From: Phaeosaccion multiseriatum
Lineage: Eukaryota > Ochrophyta, other classes
Length of the DNA stretch: 64,000 nt
Reading direction: 5' to 3'
Assembly (NCBI GenBank): GCA_965112735.1
Contig: OZ218963.1
Location: 930,001-994,000 of the forward strand
Part shown: piece after piece, positions 11,258-25,139 of the stretch
How positions within the stretch are numbered: position 1 is the first letter of the stretch
Layout: each line of letters opens with the position of its first letter
Notes under the pieces: generated by a model
Seen by the model: only the letters and a program-made list of their open reading frames with translations
Told to the model about the DNA's origin: nothing
Databases searched by the model: none
Program-made: the position numbers and the translations under genes

Positions 11258-12384
11258 ATGGGGGAGGAAGGAGGGGTAGCCGTAGGAGCGGCATTAGGAG
11301 CCGATGCGGGTCCTGATGGGGCTACTTCTCATGGTGGGCTAATGATGCAACTGGTGGGATATGCAATTCCTTCACTTGGGGAACGCGAGCTGGATGTCCT
11401 CAGCGTCACTTGCTTTGTGGCGGGCACGCTGCTCACCCTCTTCGCCTACAAGTGAGTGCCCCGGCTCACGTCACCGCACCGATCAGTCTCCTTCTATAGC
11501 TCGTCCTCTTGCTGTGTGGCTTGTGTTGACACGTTCCCACCCTCCCAAGTTTTATGACCCATCTCCTCCCTCGTACCCCTTCTGCCACTACCACCCCTCT
11601 GCTCTACAGGATACCGCGGACACTCCTCGTCGTGATTGGTGGCTTACTCTTCGGGACTTTCTGCTGGAATGAAGTGGTGCCGCACTTCGGTGAGGCAGAT
11701 GTGTTCAGGGCTCCATAACAAACTGCCCCCCCCCCCCCCCTCTCTTCAAGGAAGAACCGTCTCCTTGGTTTTTTCTTCTCACACCCTTCGAAAGTCTCTT
11801 GGTCGAACCTTACCTTACACCCTCGAATCTCGCCGCCGTCTCTTTCTCTTCCACAACCCAAACCCAGAGAATGATTTTTGGCTGTGCTTTTACGCGGGGT
11901 GCGTCCTGTCCGTCATCGGCGCCGTGGTGGGCGGGGTGGTGGCCCTGCTCGTTGACTGGATCAGCGCAGCGGCGTGCCTCGGTGTCATGGTTGGTAAGTA
12001 GGCGACGAGAGAGAGCCTTCCTTCATGCACCCAGCGAGTGTCCTACCTTGACGGCTGCCCTTGTCATCCCCTCGCAACGCATGCATGCATGATTCATCGC
12101 AGCTTTGATGGCAGTCATCGCGGACGGCGGCACCCTCGTCACATCCCCTGTTCTGGTGAACGTGGTGTTTGGGGCCGCTGTGCTGGGGTCTCTCTTAGTG
12201 TCTTCCAAGTGCAAGGAAGGCGCCATGGTGGTAATGACGAGTATGGTCGGCGCGCTGCTGGTTACGTACGGCGCTGACTGCCTGCTGGACGGCGGGCTGC
12301 TGCTCAACACGGGAGTTATCCTGCAGGTGCGCCTCATGTCTATGTGAAGGTAGTATAGTATGCATCTTACCGCGCCCTTCTGTG

Positions 12385-12422
<38 letters not shown>

Positions 12423-15400
12423 TGTATGTTGGGGTATCCCCTTTCTTGCCAACGCGCGCTCCCGCCTACTCTGCCCCTCCCCTCCTCGCTTTGGTTCAGG
12501 GGCACTGGCCAGCCGAAATGCACTGCTACGGCGATTGCATGATTGCGCAGCTGCTGACGCTGTGGCTGTGCGTGGCGGTGGCGGGCGTGGTCGTGCAGGG
12601 GCAGCTCAGCGGAGCCCTGTCCGTGTGGGGAGTCGTGACACGGTGCCAAGGCGGCTATCAGCAGGTATACGGGTGGGGGGCAGTCTGTTCTCGCACGTGT
12701 GTGTCTCCCCCTCCCCTCCCTCCTGTCCGTCTAGAGAAAGCCAAACACAAAGCGAAGGCACTCACTCACTCTTATTATCCCCCTGTCCATCTCTCGGCCG
12801 CGGCTGTCGGTGGCTCTGTCGGTGGCACGTACGCAAAGGTCCCCAGCGGACGAGACGCCCCTCCGGCCGCCTACAGGAGCGACGCCTTCCAGAGGACCTT
12901 CCACTACCCGGACAATCAGGTAGGGACATCTCTGCTTGAGGCTCACCTCGCCTAGGCCAAACAGCACAGCTTACATAGATAGATGCCTTACCCCCCCCCC
13001 CTCGCTTCTCTTGTCTTTTTGTTTGTTTGCAGGGCTTCAACTACTTCAACCCTGCCAAGCTGCCGCCGCTGCTGGACATGTACAGCGAGCTTGTGTACGC
13101 CACGTCCGAGACGCTTGCCAACTTCTTCGGTTTCCAGGTGCGTGCTTGAGGCTTAGCCGTCGTGCTTGACAAACAGAGCCGACGGGCAGCTGCTTGGCGC
13201 TGGGCGGAATATAACCACCGACCCTCTCAATTGGTGTGACGTTCGTTGCTCCTCACCACCCCCTTTCTGTTGTTGCTCTCTCTTGTTTCTCTTTGGCAGG
13301 ACGACAATGTGCGCAATCAGGCAGAGCACGTCATGGCCATGATCGCCAACCATCGCCGCTTCGCAGAGTCCTGGCCACTCGCAGAGTGAGTGTGGTGTTG
13401 GTGTTGACACAGGAGCAGAGCTGAGCTCGCTGGTATCTCCTGTCCTGACACTCCCCCTCCCCTCCCTTCCTTTGTTTGCTCCCTTCCTTCCCTTCCTTCC
13501 CTTCCTTCCTCCCCCCGCAGCTCCACGCCACCCCCGGCCACAGGTGTGCACTCTCTGCACGCCAAGCTCTTCGACAACTACATCAGTTGGTGCGACAACC
13601 TGCACGTCACACCGCAGTTCTACCCTGCGGCGGCCGACGACAGTGCCGACGCGAGGCCCCCCCCGGGTGGCAGTGGAGGCATACGGGTGTCGAGGCAGCA
13701 GGAGGGGCTCGAGGTGGACGCGCGCGTCGTGGACATTATGCTGCTCATGTGCATTTGGGGGGAGGGGGCCAACCTACGACACCTGCCCGGTGAGTCGTGA
13801 GGGAGGCTCTAGGCTCTTGCTTCCTCTTGGTGGTAGTGAGGGTAGTGAGGCTCTTGCTTCCTCTTGGTGGTAGTGAGGGTAGTGAGGCTCTTGCTTCCTC
13901 TTGGTGGTAGTGAGGGTAGTGAGGCTCTTGCTTCCTCTTGGTGGTAGTGAGGGTAGTGAGGCTCTTGCTTCCTCTTGGTGGTAGTGAGGGTAGTGAGGCT
14001 CTTGCTTCCTCTTGGTGGCGGTGTGCTGTGCTCTTGTTTCAGTAGTTCGGGCGAAGGGTCTGTTCTGTTTTGTCTTGTCGCTCAGCTCAGCTCAGCTCAA
14101 GCTCACGGTGGTGTCATCATCCGCGCACGTCCTCTGTCTCCTGTCTCCTCATCCTCTTGCTTGGCTCCTGTCTCCTGTCCTTCTCAGAGAGTCTGTGTTT
14201 CCTTTACCACAAGATGATGCAGGAGTACGTGGTGCACAGGGGCAGCAGTGCGGACCAGCACTCGCTCTACGCCGGCTACTTTCTGGACCACGTCATCACG
14301 CCCATCTGGCACGTCGTTGTGCGCAGTCACAAGGTAACGGTCACAGGGGAAGAGGAGAGGAGGGAAGCGCCGGATGGATCATAGAAGGAGGGAAGACCGA
14401 ATGGATGGATGGAAGCCTGCCCCTCGCCCGCTCTAAGCAACGTCGCCACCGTACCCCCATGCATCATGCTGTATATATATATATACCTCCCCCCCTTCAG
14501 GGCTCCAAGGGTGACCACATCAAGGCTCGTAACTACGATGACCTCAACGAGTTCTTCTGGAGCGCCTCTTGCCTTGCCTACAGTTACAGGGACGTGGCCA
14601 CCGAGGAGGAGGAGGAGGGGAAGGCAGTCGATGACACGGTACGACTTGCTTGACTTGGAAGACAACAAAATGCGAAAGAAACACACACATACACACACAT
14701 ACACACACACACTCACACACACATACACACTCACACACACACACACACACACGCGCGTGCTCCGTTCTGTCCCGCAGCTGCCCATCCCTGTGGCCAAGGC
14801 TTTGGAGCACGTACCCAAGACCTTCCTGGAGAAGAGGTCCATCCTTAGCACCCTGGTATGTACGATGAATATAGGAACGTTAGCCCCTGCACATGGAGAG
14901 GACGTACGTGTTCGCGTGGTTGGTCGGTGTTCGTTCACTGATTCCTTCCCACTGCTTTCTGCTGCCTTCCCCCCCCCCCCTGCCCGCCCCCAAAGCTGAC
15001 CTTCAACCGCATCTTCGAGTTCCACGCTTTGGCCATCTATGTGTGCGTCACCGTCTCCTTCGGTGAGTATCGAGACTCGAAAGGGAGTGCGGCATGTTAG
15101 AGGCATATAGAGAGAGGGTAGATAGAGGCATATGGGGTGTCGAGAGGATTGCTTGTGCTTGCTTGGCCAGGAAGAAGCAGAGAGGATTGCATTGCTGTTT
15201 TCCTTGGCAACTCCCCACTCACGTTTGTTTTGTTTGTTTTTCCTCTCGGCCTGGCCTGGTGGGGTTTCCGCAGGCGAGATGCTCGTGTGGGACAAGGCGT
15301 ATCTGGTGCAGATCACCAGCAGCGTGTTCCTGCTGTCCAACTCTCTGGGGTTGTTCTGGTGCTTGCTGGAGGTTTGGCAGGTACGTCGTATCGTCTGTGC

Positions 15401-17142
15401 GGCGCAGCTGACACAGCTGCAGAGCACAGCCCAAGGGCAGCGCCCCCGGGGGGTGTGGGGGGTGTGGGGGGGTGCTCCCATGCCGCTCGCGCTCCTCTCA
15501 TCATAATACCTCGTACCTCCCTACCTATGCTGTACCACGTACCAACCTCCCTACGGATGCTCTCCACAGGCGTTCCCTGGTATCAACATCACGGGCACGG
15601 CCCGCTGCGGCTTCCTGGTGCGTCTTTGCACGCGCTTCCTTCTGCTCGTGTACCAAACGCTCTACTTCATGTGGTCACTGGACAGGGCCGGCAAGAAGCA
15701 CGGCATGCAGGTGCGTGCGTGGGGTGTCGCTGTGGGGTGTCGTGTCGGTGGTGCTATCGCATCGCTCCTCGTCTTCTTTTTCCCCCCCTGAGCACCCTCT
15801 GACTGATGCTCGTGCTCGAACACGTCCACGCCACTCTCTCGTTTCTCTCGTTGTGTGTGTCTCTCTCTCGTTTCTCTCGTTGTGTGTGTGTGTGTGTCTC
15901 CCTCTCTCTTCTCTCGCTTCCTCTCTTCTCCCACAGGCCCAGGGGTCTCCCCAGTTCTGGTGGTGGCAGTACCTCTGGGTGTCGCTGGTGTCTCTGTCCG
16001 TGTACATGGTAGAGGCCGTGCTGCAGCTGCTGCCCCCGGTCATGAGCTTCTTCTACACAAGGGACAACGACTTCTTCAACGCCTTCATGAACATTTGCTA
16101 CCCCCTCAGGTTGGTCGAACTTGCTCCCCTCTCTCTGCTGCCGCCCGCCCCCCCCCCCCTCATCACGTTTCTGTTCGTGCGCCCCTCTCTTGTTGACATC
16201 TTTCCACCCTCTCCCCCTCTCCCTCTCTTTCGCCCCCTCCCCTCCCCTCCACAGCCGTCTGTACGTTGGCAAGAAGGTGCACGTACCTGTGAAAGAGGCC
16301 CTTGGCTACAGCTTGTTTTGGGCGTCGCTGCTCATGTGGAAGCTGTACTTCTCGTACCAATACGAGATCAAGGTAAAAGCTCCAGAGGGAGAGAGTGAGT
16401 CACGGTCTCACTTCTCGTTTCAGTTGACTGTCCCCTAAGAGCAACATCTACCGGGCCGGCACAGCACGCCAAAGAGAAGAATGGACTGCCCTAACGAAAC
16501 GTATGTGTGTATGTGTCTTTGCTGTTTGTTTTTGCTCCGTCTCCTTCCCCTCCGCAGATCCTGGTGCTGCCCTCACTGGAGCTGTTCGACGACTTCATCA
16601 ACTACCCCGATCAGTCCCTCGTCAAGACGGCCCTTCTCATCATCCTGCGCTTCGTGCCTCAGGTCGGTCAAGCACCCCTCCCTCACCCCCTCACCCCCTC
16701 CCCCCCTCACCCCCTCACCCACTTGCCCGGGGGGTACCTCTTGGTGCAGTGTGTACCCCTCTGACCTCTTTCAGCTGAAGGAATCGAATTTGACACCTCC
16801 CTCCTCCCTCCTCCCGCCTCCCCCCTCTTTCAGCTGATGATCTTCCTCATCGACACGTCAATCTGGTACGCTGCATGGAGCTCTGTGGCGGGGTCTCTCG
16901 TGGGCTTCCAGGTACTTCTGAGTGAATGAGTGAATGAATGAATGTGTGAATAACTGAATGGGAAGCGATCACTCCCACACCACCTGCCTGCCCATATGCC
17001 TGCCCATATGCCTGCCCATATGCCTGCCCATATGCCTGCCTACCTGCCTGCCCATATGCCTGCCTGCCCATATGCCTGCCTGCCCATATGCCTGCCTGCC
17101 TGCCTGCCTGCCCATATGCCTGCCTGCCTGCCTGCCCATATG

Positions 17143-17181
<39 letters not shown>

Positions 17182-20100
17182 ACCTACCTACCTAAGCCAC
17201 ACCCCGTTCCTGCCCGCGCGTCCTGCTCTCTCTGGGGGCTCTCGTCCTCTCTCTCATCGTCCTTACTCCGCCTACTTGTCAAAGCTGCGTCTGGGCGAAG
17301 TGCGTGACTTCCCCACCATCCGCCAGTACTTCATGCGGCTGCCCGAGGAGTTCTGTAGCAAAGTCATTTGCCCCGGCGTCAGCAGCCGAGACCCGTCGTT
17401 TGTGGACGCCCAAGCGGCTGTGGCGGCGGCGGCAGGCGCCTCTGGCGATCCCTCCGAGAGGTCTGCGCTGCTTGCAGGTACACAGAGGAGAGGGAGAGAG
17501 AGATAGAGAGACGGGCATGCAGACAGAAAGACAGACAGACAGACAGACAGAGAGAAGGTATCCTGCCGGGGGGGGGGGGGGGCGGGAGGGGCTCAGCTGC
17601 CTCTTACACCTGAAACACACACACGCTCGCTCATTCACTCACTCACGCACTCACGCACCGACGTACCGACTCTCTCTCTCTAGGAGGGCAAGGCCCCAAC
17701 ATGCGCAGCGCAAGGGGGTACGTGGCGGAGTTCCTCGACGTGCGTACGCAAAAGTGGGCAGCCTTCGCGGCGGTGTGGAACGAGATCATCAACCAGGTAA
17801 GTCAGCTGCTGCAGTGTCTGTCTTCTCCCCCTGTCAACTGTGATCCCTTCCCTCCCCTTCCGCCGACGAACCAACTGCTTGACTGCTTGACTGCTTGACT
17901 GCTTGACTGCTTGACTGCTTGACTGCTTGACTGCTTCCCTTCCATTGCTTGACTGCTTGACTGCTTGACTGCTTGACTGCTTCCCTTCCTTTGCTTGACT
18001 GCTTGACTGCTTGACTGCTTGACTGCTTCCCTTCCTTTGCTTGACTGCTTGACTGCTTGACTGCTTGACTGCTTCCCTTCCATTGCTTTGCTTGGCCAGA
18101 TGAGGCACAGCGACATCCTGTCCAACAGCGAGCGGGACATGCTCAAGTTCCACTCCTTCCGAGGCTTCAGCAAGCCCGTGTACCTGCCCATCTTCCAGAC
18201 GGCAGGTGCGGCGCGGTGCAGTGATGGCAGGAGGGCCAAGAGGGTGATGAAGATGAAGTTGTGGTTGTGTTGTGTTGTGTTGTGTGATGCCTTCCATGCA
18301 TGTGCAGGACACTCCGGGAGCGCCGTTGCCGTCTTGTTTACACTCACCCATCCACCCTGCACGCGATAGGATACATCCGCTCACTCACTCACTCACTCAC
18401 TCATTCATTCCGTCATTCTTCATTCCGTCATACGTTCCGTCTTTCGTCCATGCGCACGTGCAGGGAGCGTGGAGAAGGCGCAGTCCATCATTGCGTCGTC
18501 TGCCGATGCCTTCATGCTGGAGGAGGACAGGGAGAAGGCGTCGCGCATTGAGAGCACCATGCGCAGCCGCCTCGAGGAGGATGTGACGGTTTCAGAAGCC
18601 ATTCAGGAGGTGTGGGAGTTGGGCATGTGGCTCTTGCGTCAACTGCTCGGCCCCATTCACGACACTGACTTGTCGCGCTTCAGCGCAATTATGGGGGGCT
18701 ACATTGGTCAGGGAGGCGAGGCCCTCACACACCTCAATCTCAACAAGGTAAGTGAGTGGAGGGGGGGGGGGGGGAGGGGGGGGATCGAGAGAGGGCCGGG
18801 GGTGGGTGAGTGAGTGTGTGGGTGGGCGGCTCCCACCCAGTACCCCAACGTCTGTCTGTCTCGGCTGTTGTTGTGCTGTATGTATTCCGTGGTGTATGAT
18901 GTGATGTGTTGCGCAGTTCAACTTGGTGGTGTCGGACGTGTCCGCTATGGTGGCAATCCTCAACGTGGGGTTGGGCAAGAGGAGCCACACCAAGGCCAAG
19001 ACAGGCACAGGCGGGGAGAGGACGGCCGCCAACGGAGCCACGTAAGTCCAACCAGCACCAGCAGCAGTTGGTGATACAGCAGCACCAGCAGCACGCTCTC
19101 CTTCTCCCTCCTTGTTTGTTTCCCTCTCTGCTCTCTTGCAAGTGAAGGCCGTGGTCAACCAGTCTCACACCCCCCCCCCCCCCTCCGTCCTCCTCACACT
19201 CTTGCAGCAAGAGCGCTGGCAGCAGCAGCTCAAACTCCATGAAGAAGAGCCTCAGCACCTCCGGCCTCGCGGTGAGGAAATGTGCCCTCTCTCTCCTCTT
19301 GTGTCTCCCTCTCTCCCTTTTTTGTGGGGCTTTTCTTTGACCCTTGTCCCAAAAACTTGACACTTTTTTCCCAACACTTTTGTTTGTAATCCTTCTAAGT
19401 CCTTCTGTCCCGCCCGCTTGACCTGCCCGCTCTTTACTGCGCTCCTCAGGAACTGGGGATCCAGTCAATGGGGTCAGCGGCAGCAAATAGCGCGGGGGGG
19501 GCGAACGCCAACGCCAATGCCAATACCATCAACGGAGGCACCCGACGATCCATGCTGCAGCCGCGGCGCAACGCCTCCAAGGACACGGTGGACAGGTGTA
19601 GGGATGATGTGAGGGAGAAGCTGCGGCCCCTCATGAACAATGTCAAGGGGATGGTCAAGGTCCTCGACGACCGCGGCAGGGAGGTCATGGACAGGCTCAC
19701 CTTCATCTCCAGTCTGGAGCAGGTCAGTCCAGGAGGGAGAGAAGGGCAGGCAGACAGGCAGGCAGACAGGCAGGCAGACAGGCAGACAGGCAGACAGACA
19801 GGCAGGCAGGCTAGGAAGGCAAGAAGGGCTGGGAAGGCCGTTGTCGGGGGCTTTTGGGGCATCATGTTTGTTTTCTCCTCTCTCTCCCCCCGGGGCTCCT
19901 CTTCTTAAGTCTCTTGGACACTCTCCTCGTCTTCCTTCCTTCCTTCCTTCCTTCCTCCCCCCCCCCCTCCTGAAGGGCTTCATGTGGGACGATCAGTACG
20001 CGAGCAACAGACTCGACAGCATGGCAAAGGACCCCAAGGTGAGTGAGTTATGTTATGTTATATTATGTTATGTTATGTTATATGTGAGTTAGCTGCACAA

Positions 20101-20822
20101 GGCTTTGACGCAATCAGTCAGTAGAGTAAGAGGAGAGGAGAGGCCCTAGGGAGAGGCATAGCACATACATGAACAACCCCGTCTGACTGACTGACTGACC
20201 AGTCGTGTCGTATCGTGGCACATTTTGCCTGTGTCTGTGCCTGTGTCTGTGCCTGTGTGTGTGCCTGTGTGTGGGAACGAACGGACAGGTGCTATCTATC
20301 CTGGGCAAGCTCTACGGGCTTCTGTGCGTGCAGCTCAACGACGCTGAGCCGTCCAGTCCTGAGGCGAGGCGGGTAAGACCGCAGTGGAAGAAGAAGAAGA
20401 AGAAGAAGAAGAAGAAGAAGAAGAAGAAGAAGAAGAGGAAGAGGAGGAGCTAGGTGGCAAAGGCAGTCTGCCTTCCCGTGCAGCTGCTACGCCTGCTGCG
20501 GATACCTACTCATCACACTCTTTCTTCCTGCCTCTCTCTCTCTCTCTCCCTCTCTCCTCCAGCGCCTGGCCTTCTTCGTGAATTCGCTCTTCATGGACAT
20601 GCCTCGCGCACCCCCCCTCGGAGAGATGATGTCGTGGACGGTCATGACGCCCTTTTACAGGTAGAGGACAGAGCAGGCCAGGGCAGATGTACTCCCTACT
20701 CCTGTCTCCTCTCCCTCCCCCCTCAGTCTCCAGAGTCCGATGCTCATATATGTTTCGTGCGTGTAATCTCCATCTCTCTGTCTGACTGTCTGTCTGTCTG
20801 TCTGTCTGTGTATCTGTATATC

Positions 20823-20856
<34 letters not shown>

Positions 20857-22079
20857 GCGGCCCCCCGCCCTTCAGTGAGGACGTGCTCCTGAGCCGAGCG
20901 GACCTGGAGAGGCGTAACGAGGACGGCCTGACCACGCTCCTGTACCAGCAAGCCCTGCACAAGAACGAGTGGCGCAACTTCGTAGAGAGGCACGGGCTGC
21001 AGGACGAACAGCTCATTTGGTCCAAGGTGGGTGATGGGTGTCAGGACAGTGGGTGGGTGATGGGTGTCAGGACAGTGGGTGGGTGATGGATGTCAGGACA
21101 GTGGGTGGGTGGTGTCAGGACAGTGGGTGGGTGGTGTCAGGACAGTGGGTGGGTGGTGTCAGGACAGTGGGTGGGTGGGGGGGCTTGGGAAGCAGTTTTA
21201 TACGTACAGTTTGGCTTTGCGTGTCCATCCTGCCCCCTCTCCAGAAAAGATAAGAGCTAATGAAGTCAGCTAATGAAGCCCGCTGTCCCCTCTTTGTTTT
21301 GTGTCCCCACTGCCCCCCCCCCCCCTCCCTTCGCTTGTAGGACCTTGCTGAGGAGACCCGGCGGTGGGCCTCGCTGAGAGCGCAGACGCTGTCTCGCACC
21401 GTGGAGGGCATGATGTACTACGAGGCCGCGCTGAGGCTGCTGGCGCACCTGGAGAAGATCAAGCACGATCAGGTGGAAGACCTCGTCAAGCAGAAGTTCC
21501 AGTACGTCGTGGCGTGCCAGGTGAGAAGGAGAGAGGCAAGGCCGGGGAGGGGGGGGGGGGGCGGGGGAGAACACCAGTACACTGGGGGCGTGGGTGGGGT
21601 ATACTCACTCACTCACTCACTCACTCACTCACTCACTTACTCACTCACTCACTGACTGACTCACTGACATGCTCACTCACCTACTTTGAAACGCCTTCTG
21701 TCTACAATGGTGATGTGTTATGTGTATGACACATGACACAGGTGTACGGCCGCATGAAGAAGAATGGCGACTCCAAAGCCAACGACATCGACGGACTCCT
21801 TGTGCGCTTCCCCAACCTTCGCGTGGCGTACATCGACGAGGTATGTCCTTCTCAAGCCCGTTTTGTGTTTTTGTGTTCATTTACATTGGGGTGTGGCCCT
21901 CCTTCCTTTCCTTCCCCCTTTCGTCCCTCCCGTCTTTTCCCCATCTGGCGACTCATGCCGCCCCCACCCTGGACTTTTGTGTGTGTTTCTGTTTTCTTAG
22001 GTGCGGCAGACACGCGAAGGGCAGACCGAGTTCTTCTCCGTGCTCATCAAGGCCAACCAAGACACCCGCGAGATCGAGG

Positions 22080-22122
<43 letters not shown>

Positions 22123-25057
22123 GGTGTGTGGGTGTTTGTATGGGTGGGTGGGTGGGGCACAATGAAAGACAAGTTTTGGAAGAGGATGTAGCACCTACCT
22201 CAGGCTCAGGAAGGCCCCTACTCCCGCTCTGCTCTCTCTGCTCGTGCTCTCTCTCTCTCTCTTCACAGGTGTACCGCGTCAAGCTGCCCGGCAACCCTGT
22301 CGTGGGAGAGGGAAAGCCCGAGAATCAGAACCACGGTACGTACGTTGTGCTCTGCTCTGCTCTGCTCTGAGTCTGGAATGCCGCTGCTCTCTGCCTCACA
22401 CTGTCTCGTACTCGTTCAAATCACCCCCCCTCCCCTCCCCTCCCCCGCAGCTCTCATCTTCAGCCGCGGGGAGCACGTGCAGGCCATAGACATGAATCAG
22501 GTGAGCGCAGCAGTTGGTGGTGAGCGCAGCAGTTGGTGATATAGTAAGCGTTACCGAACTGACTCAGAAAGGCGCGCTCTCTCTGTATCTCTCTTTCCCC
22601 TCTCTCCCTCTCCCCCCCTCTCACTCTCTCCCTCCCCCTCTCCCTACCCCTCTCCCCCTCTCCCTACCCCTCTCCCCCTCTCCCCCCCTCCCTCTCTCCC
22701 TTCCCCCTCTCCCCCCCTCTCCTCCCTCCCCCTCTCCCCCCCTCTCCTCCCTCCCCCTCTCCCCCCCTCTCCCTCTCTTCCTCCCCCCTCTCCCCCCTCT
22801 CCCTCTCTTCCTCCCCCTTTCCCCCCCTCTCCCTCTCTCCCCCTCTCCCCCCCTCTCCCTCTCTCCCTCCCCCTCTCCCCCCCTCTCTCTCCCTCCCTCC
22901 CCCCTCTCCCCCCCTCTCCCTCTCTCTCCCCCTCTCCCCCCCCTCCCCCCTCCCCCTCCCCCCCTCCCCCTCCCCCTCTCCCCCTCTCCCTCCCCCTCTC
23001 CCTCTCCCCCCCTCTCTCCCTTCCCCCTCTCCCCCCCTCTCCTCCCTCCCCCTCTCCCCCCCTCTCCCTCTCTTCCTCCCCCCTCTCCCCCCTCTCCCCC
23101 CTCTCCCTCTCTTCCTCCCCCTTTCCCCCCCTCTCCCTCTCTCTCTCCCCCTCTCCCCCCCTCTCCCTCTCTCCCTCCCTCCCCCCTCTCCCCCCCTCCC
23201 CCCCTCCCCCTCCCCCTCTCCCCCTCTCCCTCCCCCTCTCCCTCTCCCCCCCTCTCTCCCTTCCCCCTCTCCCCCCCTCTCCTCCCTCCCCCTCTCCCCC
23301 CCTCTCCCTCTCTTCCTCCCCCCTCTCCCCCCTCTCCCTCTCTTCCTCCCCCCTCTCCCCCCTCTCCCTCTCTTCCTCCCCCTTTCCCCCCCTCTCCCTC
23401 TCTCTCTCCCCCTCTCCCCCCCTCTCCCTCTCTCCCTCCCTCCCCCCTCTCCCCCCCTCTCCCTCTCCCTCCCCCCTCTCCCCCCCTCCCCCCCTCCCTC
23501 CCCCTCTCCCCCGCTCCCTCCCCCTCTCCCTCTCTTCCTCCCCCCTCTCCCCCCCCCCCTCTCCCTCTCTCCCTCCCCCTCTCCCTCTCTCCCTCCCCCC
23601 TCTCCGCCCCTCTCCCTCTCTTTCTCCCCCCCTCCCCCTCTCTCCCTCCCTCTCTTCCTCCCCCCTCTCCCCCCCTCTCCCTCTCTCCCTCCCCCATCTC
23701 CCCCCCTCTCCCTCTGAGCAGGACGGCTACTTCGAGGAGGCGCTGAAGATGAGGAACTTGCTGCAGGAGTTCCGCATCGCGCCCAAGAGCCCCCCCGTCA
23801 CCATCGTGGGTTTCCGAGAGCACATCTTCACCGGGGCAGTGAGCTCCCTCGCCAACTACATGGCTCTCCAGGCAAGCAAGCAATGGAAGGGAGCAAGTGC
23901 GCGCGTGAATGTGTCCCCTGTGGGAAGTCGGCGTGTGTTCCGTAACACGCCGTCTCGACCTTCTCATTTTCAAAAACCTTTCTCTTCTCCCTGTTGGTGG
24001 CACCGTCTGCCCCGTCCTCTCCCACCTCCCCCCGCAGGAGCTGTCCTTTGTGACTCTTGGCCAGCGCGTGCTCTCCAGGCCTCTCAGGGTGCGAATGCAC
24101 TACGGCCACCCCGACTTGTTCGACAAGGTACGATCGATCGTACTGGATGGTGCTGGATGGTACTGGATGGCACTGGATGGCATTGGATGGGTTGAAAGGT
24201 GTCAGATGGGACGAGCTTGGTGGGTCGGGGCGGACGCAGCTGGGAGCACTTGAAGTGACGTCAGCTGATGAAACACGTGTGTTATGGGTGCACCTGCCGC
24301 CCGCTGAGTCTCATACCCATACACCTCCAGGTGTTCTTCATGACCCGAGGGGGCATGTCGAAGGCTTCTAAGGGCATTAACTTGTCGGAGGACATCTTTG
24401 CGGGCTACAACAACTGCATCCGAGGGGGGCAGGTGGACATGAAGGAGTACACTCAGGTACAGTTTCAGTTTTCAATTTCAGTGGTTGACCTCGACGGTAT
24501 TGAGGCGTTCGCAGAGCTCTCACAAACGCTCCAACACGTTCGTGGGGCTTAGTGTCCCCTCCTCTCGCGCTTGCATGCACATGGTGATGGTCATGGTATA
24601 TACTCCTCCGCACATTAGAAGGCCACACTCCTAGCTAGCGCACACTCATACTTTGTTGTCTGCAATTTGCTTTTATTTCCTCGTCTCCTCTACACACAAG
24701 GTGGGCAAGGGTCGCGACGTGGGCATGCAGCAGATCTACAAGTTCGAGGCCAAGCTGTCGCAGGGGGCCGCGGAGCAGAGCCTCAGCAGAGACGTGAACC
24801 GCATCGGTAGCAGGCTTGACTTCTTCCGCCTCATGAGCTTCTACTTTGGCGGGCTGGGCTACTACCTGGGCAACTTCCTGACCGTCATCACCATCACTTT
24901 TGTGGTGTACTTTATGCTTGGCCTGGCCGTGTTTCAGTGCGAGAAGATTGGCCAGCGCAAGATCACTCCGGAGGGCAATTTGCAGGCACGTCACGGCAGG
25001 CACCCGTGCGCTTAGGGGGGGAGGGGGTGGCGTTTGCTGAAGGGACGCTGACGATTC

Positions 25058-25139
<82 letters not shown>

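Noticed and set aside
12664-12840. Possible intron (GTATACGG donor) within callose synthase exon 5
   Set aside because: The frame is open straight through, the acceptor candidates are weak, and no family alignment requires removal; it remains possible that a short in-frame intron exists here.
22514-24003. Long reading frames on both strands (about 410 aa Ser/Pro/Leu-rich on +, about 460 aa Gly/Glu/Arg-rich on -)
   Set aside because: They only translate the polypyrimidine intron; the plus frame is bounded by conserved callose synthase exons and the minus frame is its antisense.
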